A stretch of 13,768 bases of DNA, from NCBI GenBank assembly GCA_964446285.1, contig CAYUNT010000128.1, forward strand, positions 1-13,768, read 5' to 3'. Below the pieces are notes generated by a model. The model saw only the letters and a program-made list of their open reading frames with translations, searched no databases and was not told the DNA's origin. Shown here one piece after another: positions 5,567-12,146 of this stretch. Position 1 is the first letter of the stretch, and each line of letters begins with the position of its first letter. Source of the stretch: CAYUNT01 sp964446285 (GTDB lineage Bacteria; Sumerlaeota; Sumerlaeia; SLMS01; CAYUNT01). The translations under genes were made by a program, and so were the position numbers.

Positions 5567-7555
5567 ATGACAGACAATAAGCCGCTTCCAGCCTCCGCAG
5601 ACCTTCCAACTCCTACGCAACCGCACCACGTCGTTCCTGTTCTTCGCTTTCTGCCGCAGAATCGGACGCTCGGGCTGCATGAGCCGATTCATCTGGCCAC
5701 AGCGGCGGCGGAGTGCGGCATTCTGATCGAGCATCCATGCGGCGGGAAAGGCGAGTGCTCGAAGTGCCGGGTGCGATTTGCCGAAGGCGCGCCCGATCCT
5801 TCGCCCGCTGATCTAGCCCAATTGACATCGGAAGAACTTGCCGAAGGATGGCGCCTTTCGTGCCAGACGGTTGTGTCGGACGGCGCGACGGTCGAGGCGC
5901 CCTCGGCGGAACTGGCGCGCGGCGCGAAGTCCTTTGGCGCGCCGGACCTTTTCCCAGAAGGGATTTCCATGCCCGTTGTGCGCCGGGCGTCCTTTCAACT
6001 GCCGGAGACCTCGCTCGAACATCCGATATGCATCGAGGAAGCGTTGTGGGCGGGGCTTTCGGGAGGGACGCCGGCCATGCCAAGGCCGGATGAAACACGA
6101 TCGGCGCAAAGGCTGGAAATGTCCCCGGCGGTGCTCGGACGCCTTGGGGTGGAACCGGCTATCGCGGCGGGCCGGGGCGAAGCGCTGCTCGAAGGCCGCC
6201 GCCTTATCGAGGTCTCGCCCACTGGAGCCTCGCCGCGCCACGCCATCGCCGTGGATCTCGGGTCAACCACTGTGGCCGCCGCGCTCCTCGATGTCGAGAC
6301 GGGCGCCGTGACCGCAATGACCTCGGACCTTAATCCGCAGATTCGCTATGGGGCGGATGTGATCGCGCGAATTCATCATGCCATCCAGCAGCCCGACGGC
6401 AACGCGGACCTGATGGGCGCGGCGCGGGCGGTCATCGCGGACCTGATCGAAGCGCTTTGCCAGCAGGCGGGCTTGTCGCCGCGCGATATTGTGGCGGGCG
6501 CTGTATGCGGCAATTCGATTATGCTTCATGCTCTGGCGGGCGCGGATGTTCGCCCCTTTGGCCGCGCTCCTTACACTGGCGTTTTCCTTCGCGACCTCGA
6601 TGCCTCTGCGCGCGATCTTGATTTGCCCATGCATCCCGAGGCGCGCGTCTGGGTGTTTCCGCAAATTCGCAGCACGGTCGGCGGCGATGCCGTCGCGGCG
6701 GCGCTGGCGGCGGGAATGGACCAGGCGGCGCGCCCCATGCTGCTCATCGACCTCGGCACCAACTCGGAAATCCTGCTTGGATGCTCGGGATGGATGATGG
6801 CGACCTCGACAGCGGCGGGACCGGCATTCGAGGGCGTGAACATCCACCACGGAATGCGCGCGTCCCCGGGGGCCATCGAACGTGTAACGCTCAGTCCGCG
6901 CGGCCGGATGATCATCCGCATCATTGGCGGACAGATTCCGGCGCGGGGATTGTGCGGTTCGGCGCTGGTGGATGCCATCGCGGCGCTGCTCGACGCGGGA
7001 GTCATCGAGCCGAGCGGGCGCATGAAGTCCAGCGAGGAATTCCAAGCCGCTTCGGAGGCCGCGCGCGCCGCCGGATTGGAGGCAAAGGTGTTCCTGCCGG
7101 GACGCTTTGCCCTCACAGACGCCGCGCAAAAGGCCGTCGTGATTGCGGAGGCGTCCGAGTCGCGCAGCGGGCGTCCGATTTTGCTTACGGAGCAAGACGT
7201 TCGCGCGCTTCAGCTCGTCAAGGGGTCCATCCGCGCCGGGGCGGAATTGCTGATGGCCGAGGCGGGAATTGGCACGGACGACCTGGAGGCGGTTTGCCTG
7301 GCGGGAGCCTTTGGTAACTACCTGCGCATGGCGAGCGTTCTGCGCGTGGGCTTGCTGCCGGATGTTGGCGCGCAACGCATTCGGTTTATCGGAAACGCGG
7401 CGGGCGTCGGGGCGAGAATGGCCGCGGTGGACCTCGATGCGCGGCGCCGGGCGCGGATCATCGCGCGGCGTTGCCGCTTCATCGAGATGGCCGCCCATCC
7501 TGATTTTTCCGAGGCGTTCGCCACAGCCATGCCCTTCGAGAATCCTGCCACATGA
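5567..7555 (+). CDS. RACo-like corrinoid activation protein (2Fe-2S ferredoxin + ASKHA/DUF4445)
   Basis: A 662-residue cytoplasmic protein of the COG3894 type. The N-terminal ferredoxin-like domain carries C58-x5-C64-x2-C67-x31-C99 (PCGGKGECSKCRV ... RLSCQ), the pattern of a plant-type [2Fe-2S] cluster. After a linker of about 130 residues comes the ASKHA nucleotide-binding region, with AVDLGSTTVAAALLDV (DLGSTT at 230-235), CGNSIMLHALAG, IDLGTNSEILLG (DLGTNSE at 395-401) and, near the C-terminus, CLAGAFGNYL. Characterised relatives (RACo, RamQ-type activators) use ATP and the Fe-S cluster to reduce inactive Co(II) corrinoid proteins to Co(I) for methyl transfer. No corrinoid protein or methyltransferase gene is adjacent, so the partner is unknown. 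The ATG at 5567 has only a weak ribosome site (TTGGA). Length and domain order are normal for the family. Confidence 0.88.
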   Translation: MTDNKPLPASADLPTPTQPHHVVPVLRFLPQNRTLGLHEPIHLATAAAECGILIEHPCGGKGECSKCRVRFAEGAPDPSPADLAQLTSEELAEGWRLSCQTVVSDGATVEAPSAELARGAKSFGAPDLFPEGISMPVVRRASFQLPETSLEHPICIEEALWAGLSGGTPAMPRPDETRSAQRLEMSPAVLGRLGVEPAIAAGRGEALLEGRRLIEVSPTGASPRHAIAVDLGSTTVAAALLDVETGAVTAMTSDLNPQIRYGADVIARIHHAIQQPDGNADLMGAARAVIADLIEALCQQAGLSPRDIVAGAVCGNSIMLHALAGADVRPFGRAPYTGVFLRDLDASARDLDLPMHPEARVWVFPQIRSTVGGDAVAAALAAGMDQAARPMLLIDLGTNSEILLGCSGWMMATSTAAGPAFEGVNIHHGMRASPGAIERVTLSPRGRMIIRIIGGQIPARGLCGSALVDAIAALLDAGVIEPSGRMKSSEEFQAASEAARAAGLEAKVFLPGRFALTDAAQKAVVIAEASESRSGRPILLTEQDVRALQLVKGSIRAGAELLMAEAGIGTDDLEAVCLAGAFGNYLRMASVLRVGLLPDVGAQRIRFIGNAAGVGARMAAVDLDARRRARIIARRCRFIEMAAHPDFSEAFATAMPFENPAT

Positions 7556-7588
7556 CTCCGTGGCATCAGCATCCGGCTTAAGATTCCC

Positions 7589-7646
7589 GTGGCATGGGCA
7601 TCGTGCCCATGCTACTTGGAAAACATGGGCGGGATGCCCATGCCAC
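7589..7646 (+). repeat. REP/BIME-like double palindrome
   Basis: Two head-to-head palindromes, ATGGGC-atcgt-GCCCAT (7594-7610) and ATGGGC-gggat-GCCCAT (7625-7641), are enclosed by perfect 14-base outer inverted repeats (7589-7602 and 7633-7646). The whole can fold either as two small hairpins or as one long stem of about 23 pairs with a 12-base loop. The layout is that of bacterial interspersed palindromic elements, and similar CATGGGC/GCCCATG elements are, from memory, frequent in PVC-type genomes. It lies between the RACo-like gene and thiS. Confidence 0.8.
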
Positions 7647-7655
7647 CTGTTTTTT
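7589..7655 (+). terminator. Possible rho-independent terminator formed by the palindrome
   Basis: The strong G+C-rich stem ends at 7646 and is followed after three bases by TTTTTT (7650-7655). This geometry fits an intrinsic terminator for the RACo-like gene, which would leave thiS-thiG with its own promoter. The element may be primarily a mobile palindrome, so the terminator role is an inference. Confidence 0.4.
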
Positions 7656-7696
7656 CGCCTCTCCCTGCTTCCGCGCAATACTTATGGATTTGCAAT

Positions 7697-7903
7697 ATGG
7701 CGGTAAAAATTCTGGTTAACGACGAATCGCGCGATCTGCCGCCGGAAACGACGGTGGCGGATTTGCTGCGTTCGCTGGCGCTGCACGAACAGCGTGTGGC
7801 GGTGCTTGTCAACGGCCAGATTTGCAAACGCGCCGAGCACGCCGCGCGCCGCCTGGCCGACTCCGACCGCGTGGACATTGTCCAGATGGTCGGCGGTGGC
7901 TGA
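7697..7903 (+). CDS. thiS: Sulfur carrier protein ThiS
   Basis: Small ubiquitin-fold protein of 68 residues. Its C-terminal glycine is adenylated and converted to thiocarboxylate, which delivers sulfur to ThiG for the thiazole ring of thiamine. The sequence ends in QMVGGG, the expected exposed glycine tail, and shows the ThiS pattern ETTVADLLRSLAL ... VAVLVNGQICKR. The ATG at 7697 is used because the first beta strand (VKILVND) follows directly. A longer in-frame reading from 7589 would translate the palindromic repeat and is rejected. The ribosome site is weak. It is followed 46 bases later by thiG. No thiF, thiO or thiH lies in the window. Confidence 0.93.
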   Translation: MAVKILVNDESRDLPPETTVADLLRSLALHEQRVAVLVNGQICKRAEHAARRLADSDRVDIVQMVGGG

Positions 7904-7949
7904 ACGCGCGTGGCGATTCACATATTCCCTTTTTGCGAAAGGTTTTTCC

Positions 7950-8747
7950 ATGTCCGAACTCCCCACTGCCCAGCCCTTGGTGGAAGATGCCCCGCTTCAG
8001 ATCGGGCGCCACACATTCCGGTCGCGCCTGATTGTCGGAACGGGGAAATACGCCACGATGGAAATTATGCAGGCGGCGCATGAGGCCTCTGGCGCGGACC
8101 TCGTCACGGTGGCGCTGCGCCGCGTCGATCTCTCGGGAAAAACTCCGAATCTGCTCAACTTTATCGACACGAAAAAATACACGCTCCTCCCGAACACCGC
8201 CGGATGCTACACGGTCGAGGAAGCGCTGCAGGTGGCCGATCTGGCGCGAGAACTCGAAACGGGCGATCTCATCAAGGTTGAGGTGATTGGCGACCCAAAG
8301 ACGCTGATGCCAGACCCGGTAGGCACGCTGAAGGCGACGGAAATTCTCGCCTCGCGCGGGTGGACCGTCATGGCTTATTGCTCGGACGACATCGTGCTCT
8401 GCAAGCATCTTGAAAAGGCCGGGGCCGCGGTCGTCATGCCGCTCGGGTCGCCCATCGGGTCGGGCCGCGGCATCCTCAATCCGTCGAATGTCCGCATCAT
8501 CCTTGAGAATGCGAGCGTTCCGATCGTTGTGGACGCGGGCGTTGGAGTTCCGTCGGATGTTGCGGTCGCGATGGAACTCGGCTGCGCGGGCGTGCTGCTC
8601 AACACCGGCATTGCGGCGGCGCAAAATCCGGTGGCAATGGCGCGCGCCATGCGCCTGGCCTGCGAAGCCGGGCGGCTTGGCTATTTGGCTGGCCGTATGC
8701 AGAAAAAGTTATATGCAAGCGCCAGCACGCCGCTGAAAGACTTCTGA
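7950..8747 (+). CDS. thiG: Thiazole synthase ThiG
   Basis: Cytoplasmic TIM-barrel enzyme of 265 residues that condenses 1-deoxy-D-xylulose 5-phosphate, dehydroglycine and ThiS thiocarboxylate into the thiamine thiazole phosphate. K109 in LIKVEVIGD is the expected Schiff-base lysine. The phosphate-binding segments MPLGSPIGSGRGILNP and VVDAGVGVPSDVAVAMELGC, and the loop VLLNTGIAAAQNPVAMA, are diagnostic. AAAGG (7938-7942) lies seven bases before the ATG. The longer in-frame reading from 7794 would overlap thiS out of phase and is rejected. It is paired with thiS in the common order. No THI-box riboswitch was seen upstream of the pair. Confidence 0.96.
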   Translation: MSELPTAQPLVEDAPLQIGRHTFRSRLIVGTGKYATMEIMQAAHEASGADLVTVALRRVDLSGKTPNLLNFIDTKKYTLLPNTAGCYTVEEALQVADLARELETGDLIKVEVIGDPKTLMPDPVGTLKATEILASRGWTVMAYCSDDIVLCKHLEKAGAAVVMPLGSPIGSGRGILNPSNVRIILENASVPIVVDAGVGVPSDVAVAMELGCAGVLLNTGIAAAQNPVAMARAMRLACEAGRLGYLAGRMQKKLYASASTPLKDF

Positions 8748-8785
8748 TATAACGATTTCTTCTTTCCGCTTCCGGATTCTCCGGC

Positions 8786-8812
8786 CTTTGTGTCCTCGTG
8801 TCTTTGTGGTGA
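8786..8812 (+). repeat. Octamer repeat (CTTTGTGT type)
   Basis: Three consecutive 8-base units, CTTTGTGT (8786), CCTCGTGT (8794) and CTTTGTGG (8802), followed by TGA. It lies between thiG and the deacetylase-like gene, 21 bases before the latter's start. On the other strand it reads CCACAAAGACACGAGGACAC, a text that from memory recurs in intergenic regions of many environmental bacteria. Its role is unknown. Confidence 0.55.
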
Positions 8813-8833
8813 CAATTCAGATAGGAAAAGCCA

Positions 8834-9784
8834 ATGCTCTATCTGGTCACAGATGGTGCGCATATTGGCCACGCCAAGCCTGGCCACGCGGAATGTCCCG
8901 AGCGGATTACAGCCATCTATGAGCATTTTCGCGCCACGGGCCTTCTTGAAAGCATGGCGCCCCTCGCCGCGCGCGACGCCTCGGACGAGGAATTGCGCCT
9001 GGTCCACACCCCCGAGCACATCGAGCGCATGAGGGCGCTTTGCGCCGCGGGCGGTGGGCGGATCGACGCGGACACCTACGCCACCGCGGATTCTTTCCGC
9101 GCGGCGGCGCGGGCGGCGGGCGGAGCGCTGGCGGCCTGCGAAGCGGTTTTGACTGGCCCCATTACGCGGGCGTTTTGTTTGTTGCGCCCTCCGGGGCACC
9201 ACGCCATGCCAAATCGCGCGATGGGTTTTTGTTTGTTCAATAACGTCGCCATCGCCGCAAAATACCTTCAGCGCAAAGGCCGCCGCGTTCTCATCATTGA
9301 TTGGGACTGCCATCACGGAAACGGCACGCAGGCCGCTGTCGAGGAGGATGTTGACATCCATTTCCTCTCCATTCATCGCCGTCCGATGTATCCGGGCACT
9401 GGCGGGGCGGACGAACGCGGATGCGGAAATATCAGCAATATCCCGCTGGGCCACAATACCCCGGCGTCGCGTTTCTTCGAGCGATTTGCCAAAGGCTTGG
9501 ACGATGCCCGCCGCATGTTCGATCCCGATTTCCTTTTGATTTCCTGCGGTTTCGACGCCTGGCGCGGCGATTTGCTCGGCGGCGGCGGGCTGGAAATGGA
9601 GGATTTCTGGCGTCTGACGCGCCTCGCGCTTGGGGAAACGCCGGAATCTGGCGGCGCGCCGGACGCCTCTTTGCGGCCAATCCCGGTTGTTTCCGTCCTT
9701 GAGGGCGGCTATGACGTCAAGGCGCTGGGCCGTTGCGCCGAGGCGCATGTGCGAGCGCTTATGGGGCTGCCGCCCGCCTCCTGA
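8834..9784 (+). CDS. Histone deacetylase-fold amidohydrolase (class II HDAC/AcuC/acetylpolyamine type)
   Basis: A 316-residue zinc-dependent deacetylase of the arginase/deacetylase fold. Predicted zinc ligands are D158 and H160 (DWDCHHGNG) and D241 (GFDAW). The general-base histidines are H122/H123 in RPPGHHA and the transition-state tyrosine is Y293 in EGGYD, so the active site is complete. N-terminal GHAECPERITAI is the usual family opening. Length fits bacterial class II-like enzymes, which act on acetylated lysines, acetylpolyamines or related amides; the substrate cannot be told here. Two small departures are C159, where V or L is usual, and W243 after GFDA, where H is usual. A ribosome site AGGA (8823-8826) precedes the ATG by seven bases. 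No acetyltransferase or acs/acuA gene is near. Confidence 0.92.
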   Translation: MLYLVTDGAHIGHAKPGHAECPERITAIYEHFRATGLLESMAPLAARDASDEELRLVHTPEHIERMRALCAAGGGRIDADTYATADSFRAAARAAGGALAACEAVLTGPITRAFCLLRPPGHHAMPNRAMGFCLFNNVAIAAKYLQRKGRRVLIIDWDCHHGNGTQAAVEEDVDIHFLSIHRRPMYPGTGGADERGCGNISNIPLGHNTPASRFFERFAKGLDDARRMFDPDFLLISCGFDAWRGDLLGGGGLEMEDFWRLTRLALGETPESGGAPDASLRPIPVVSVLEGGYDVKALGRCAEAHVRALMGLPPAS

Positions 9785-9844
9785 CGCGGAGTCCCCCTGG
9801 ACGGGCATTCCGCATTTTTCTTCAGGCCAATCCAGCGGAAACCA

Positions 9845-10936
9845 ATGGCGAAAATCTTTTTCAGCATGGCGGGCGAAGGGCGCGGACACGCCGCTCGTGT
9901 GCGCGTTCTGACAGAAGCATTGCGCGGCGAACATGAAATATCTCTCTTCGCTCCGGGAGACGCCTTTGCGATGCTCGAGCCGATTTATCGCGGCTCGGAC
10001 GTGCGCGTGCGTGAAATCCCCGGATTGCATTTTTATTATACGCCAAGCCGCCGCTTGGATTATCTTCGCACGGGGCGCGAGGCGGCCGCGTATCTTGGGC
10101 GCATGAACGGCTTGGTTTCGTCGCTTACGGAGACAATTCGGCGCGAACGCCCTAATCTTGTGATTGTGGATTTTGAACCTGCTCTTCCGCGCGCCGCGCG
10201 CCGCGCGGGCATCCCATTTCTTAGCGTCAACCACCAGCATTTCCTTGTAGTTAGCGATCTTTCCAGCCTTCCGCCCGCGCTCCGCCGCCATGCCGCCTAC
10301 ATGAGTTGGATTGTGCGCACCTATTACAGCGGACAGGCCGAGACCGTGGTTTCATCGTTCTATTTCCCGCCGCTGAAACCGAAATATCGCAACGTCACGC
10401 AAGTGGGAGTTCTCTTGCGGCCCGAGATGCTGCGCGCGGCGCCCGAATGCCGCGGCCACCTGTGCGTGTATTTGCGCAAGTTCGCTCCCAAGGCCGTTCT
10501 CGAAGCGTTGCGCGAATGCGGACGCCCCGTGCGGATTTACGGACTGGGCGCGCGGCCCGAGCAGGGCAATTTGCGGTATTTCGAGATCAGCGAGTCGGGA
10601 TTTCTTGAGGATTTGGCCACATGCGATGCGCTTGTTACCACCGCGGGCAATCAACTGGTTGGCGAGGCGCTATTCCTGCGCAAGCCCGTGTTTGCGATGC
10701 CCGAGGCGCGCAACTTCGAGCAATACATCAATGCGCATTTCCTCCGCGCGGAGGGCGGTGGCGACTGGGCCGAGATGGAACTTGTGAACACGGCCATACT
10801 GCGCGGATTTCTTGATCGCATCGAGGAATATCGCGCCCACATCCGCCCCGATCGCGTAAATGGCAATCCCGCCACTCTCGCGGCCATCCGCCGTCATCTG
10901 CCGCGCGGGGGGGGAGAAAGCGCCGCGCCGACATGA
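9845..10936 (+). CDS. MJ1255-type glycosyltransferase (GT-B, MurG-like superfamily)
   Basis: A 363-residue predicted GT-B glycosyltransferase of the MJ1255/VC2487 (Glyco_trans_1_3) kind. The N-terminal nucleotide-sugar fold opens with the glycine loop AGEGRGHAAR (residues 9-18). The C-terminal donor-binding part has TTAGNQLVGE (265-274) and, after KPVFAMPEARN, the pair E292-Q293 with N296-A297, as expected for this superfamily. No signal peptide or strong membrane helix is visible, so it is probably cytoplasmic or peripheral on the inner membrane. Acceptor and donor are unknown. Its stop codon overlaps the radical SAM start (ATGA). A run of eight G's (10907-10914) lies just before the stop, where a -1 slip would read straight into the next gene. 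A GCGGAA sequence near 9835 may serve as the ribosome site. Confidence 0.85.
   Translation: MAKIFFSMAGEGRGHAARVRVLTEALRGEHEISLFAPGDAFAMLEPIYRGSDVRVREIPGLHFYYTPSRRLDYLRTGREAAAYLGRMNGLVSSLTETIRRERPNLVIVDFEPALPRAARRAGIPFLSVNHQHFLVVSDLSSLPPALRRHAAYMSWIVRTYYSGQAETVVSSFYFPPLKPKYRNVTQVGVLLRPEMLRAAPECRGHLCVYLRKFAPKAVLEALRECGRPVRIYGLGARPEQGNLRYFEISESGFLEDLATCDALVTTAGNQLVGEALFLRKPVFAMPEARNFEQYINAHFLRAEGGGDWAEMELVNTAILRGFLDRIEEYRAHIRPDRVNGNPATLAAIRRHLPRGGGESAAPT
10907..10915 (+). other. G8 slippery tract with frame-fusion geometry
   Basis: Eight G's followed by A. In the glycosyltransferase frame the codons are GGG GGG GGA, so 10909-10915 reads G_GGG_GGA, which fits the X_XXY_YYZ form of a -1 slippery heptamer. 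The -1 frame from here has no stop and enters the radical SAM gene exactly at its ATG (10933). A ninth G in DNA or mRNA would have the same effect. The predicted fusion would be 738 residues. The tract is seen directly; any frameshifting is inferred. Confidence 0.5.
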
Positions 10937-12060
10937 GACTGTTTTCGTTCCTTCGCGATATTTTGCGCAGCCGCCGCCGAGTTCCCACAGCGCCGCGGTA
11001 TCTCACCTACATCGTTACCTTCGCCTGCAACGCGCGTTGCGTCATGTGCGACTCTTGGCGAAAGCCATCCGATGACGACTTAACAACAGAGGAAACAGAT
11101 CGGATTTTCTCGCAATTGCCCCGCATGGACGTGGTTCGCCTGACGGGTGGCGAGCCGTTTCTGCGAAAGGACCTTGTCGATATTGCCGCGCTGGCGCACG
11201 CGCACCTCCGCCCGCTCCTTTTGCATGTTACTACCAACGGATTTCTTACAAATCGCATCGTCGAGTTTTGCGAACGCCGCCCGCGCGATTTGCCCCTTGC
11301 CCTTCTGGTATCCATCGACGGATTGCGCGATAAACACAACGCCATCCGCGGGCGTGAAAAGGCTTTTGAGTTCGCCATGCAAACCCTCGAAGCGCTTGCC
11401 CCGCGCCGCCGCGAACTTCGCCTGCGCCTTGCCGTCAACCAGACGATCACGGACGCGGAAGGCGCGGCGCAATACCGTCCGCTGCGCGAGGCGCTTCGCC
11501 CGCTCGGCATCGCCAACCACATTGTCATGGCCTACGACGTCAGCGCCACCTACAGCGCCGAGCGCGAAATCGAGGCCGCCCCGCGCGAAATTGGCCAGTT
11601 TGTTCCCTGGGGCGAGTTCGCGGCGGATCAATTGCGCGCGCTTCTTGATGAGGCGGAAGCCGGCCTCGGCGAACTCCCCTGGGCGGAGCGAATTGCCAAA
11701 CGTTATTACCTTAGCGGAATCCGCAACCGCCTGCTTGGGGGGCGCGGCGAGCCGAATCCGCCTTGCGTGGCGCTCGGGGCGCATATTCGGCTTTATCCGA
11801 ACGGCGACGTGCCCGTCTGCCAGTTCAATTCGAGGCGCGTGGGGAACCTGCGCGAGCAAACATTTCGTGATGTGTGGTTTGGTGACGCCATCGGCCCGCA
11901 TCGCCAGTGGGTGCGCCGCTGCCCCGGTTGCTGGGCCGAATGCGAAGTCCTCCCCAACGCAATCTACACGGGCAACCTGCTCCGCAGTGCCTTCCAATGC
12001 AATAACCCCTCCACCGTTGAAACGTCCGAGCGCATGGGAAAGGCAGGACATTCGGGTTGA
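10933..12060 (+). CDS. Radical SAM protein with SPASM/Twitch-like C-terminus
   Basis: A 375-residue radical SAM enzyme. The core cluster motif CX3CX2C is C32, C36 and C39 in FACNARCVMCDSW, followed by the SAM-binding segment RLTGGEPFLRKD and the strand LLVSIDGLRDKHN. The C-terminal part carries C278, C296 (PNGDVPVCQFN), C330-x2-C333-x3-C337 (CPGCWAEC) and a final cysteine in FQCNN. This resembles a SPASM or Twitch auxiliary iron-sulfur domain, though the spacing is not the classical seven-cysteine form. Known relatives modify peptides, proteins or small molecules, including heme-like cofactors; the substrate is unknown here. The start overlaps the glycosyltransferase stop (ATGA), so the two are probably made together. 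No small precursor-peptide gene is visible in the adjacent gaps. Confidence 0.88.
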   Translation: MRLFSFLRDILRSRRRVPTAPRYLTYIVTFACNARCVMCDSWRKPSDDDLTTEETDRIFSQLPRMDVVRLTGGEPFLRKDLVDIAALAHAHLRPLLLHVTTNGFLTNRIVEFCERRPRDLPLALLVSIDGLRDKHNAIRGREKAFEFAMQTLEALAPRRRELRLRLAVNQTITDAEGAAQYRPLREALRPLGIANHIVMAYDVSATYSAEREIEAAPREIGQFVPWGEFAADQLRALLDEAEAGLGELPWAERIAKRYYLSGIRNRLLGGRGEPNPPCVALGAHIRLYPNGDVPVCQFNSRRVGNLREQTFRDVWFGDAIGPHRQWVRRCPGCWAECEVLPNAIYTGNLLRSAFQCNNPSTVETSERMGKAGHSG

Positions 12061-12146
12061 CCCTTCCCGTCATCCACCTGCCATTTCATAGCGTCCCAAA
12101 TGGGGCGCAATGTCCCAGGAGTCCCCCCGGAAGGACACACTCGATC

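Noticed and set aside
6263..7678. Antisense open frame of about 470 codons opposite the RACo-like gene
   Set aside because: Shadow frame: low-complexity Arg/Ala-rich product with no domain signs, while the + strand carries clear ASKHA motifs.
7589..7696. N-terminal extension of ThiS through the palindromic repeat
   Set aside because: It would translate a non-coding palindrome and make ThiS far too long; the fold starts right after the ATG at 7697.
7556..7696. THI-box (TPP) riboswitch upstream of thiS-thiG
   Set aside because: No CTGAGA core or matching stems were found; the region is filled by the palindromic element.
9785..9844. RiPP precursor peptide next to the radical SAM gene
   Set aside because: The gaps around the pair are too short and hold no small frame with a ribosome site and a core-like sequence.
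8681..10291. Antisense open frame of about 536 codons opposite thiG end, the deacetylase and the glycosyltransferase
   Set aside because: Shadow frame crossing three real gene units, with no family resemblance.
12057..12146. TTG start overlapping the radical SAM stop for the carboxypeptidase
   Set aside because: It would put about 30 proline-rich residues before the signal peptide, and a GGAAGGA ribosome site supports 12147.
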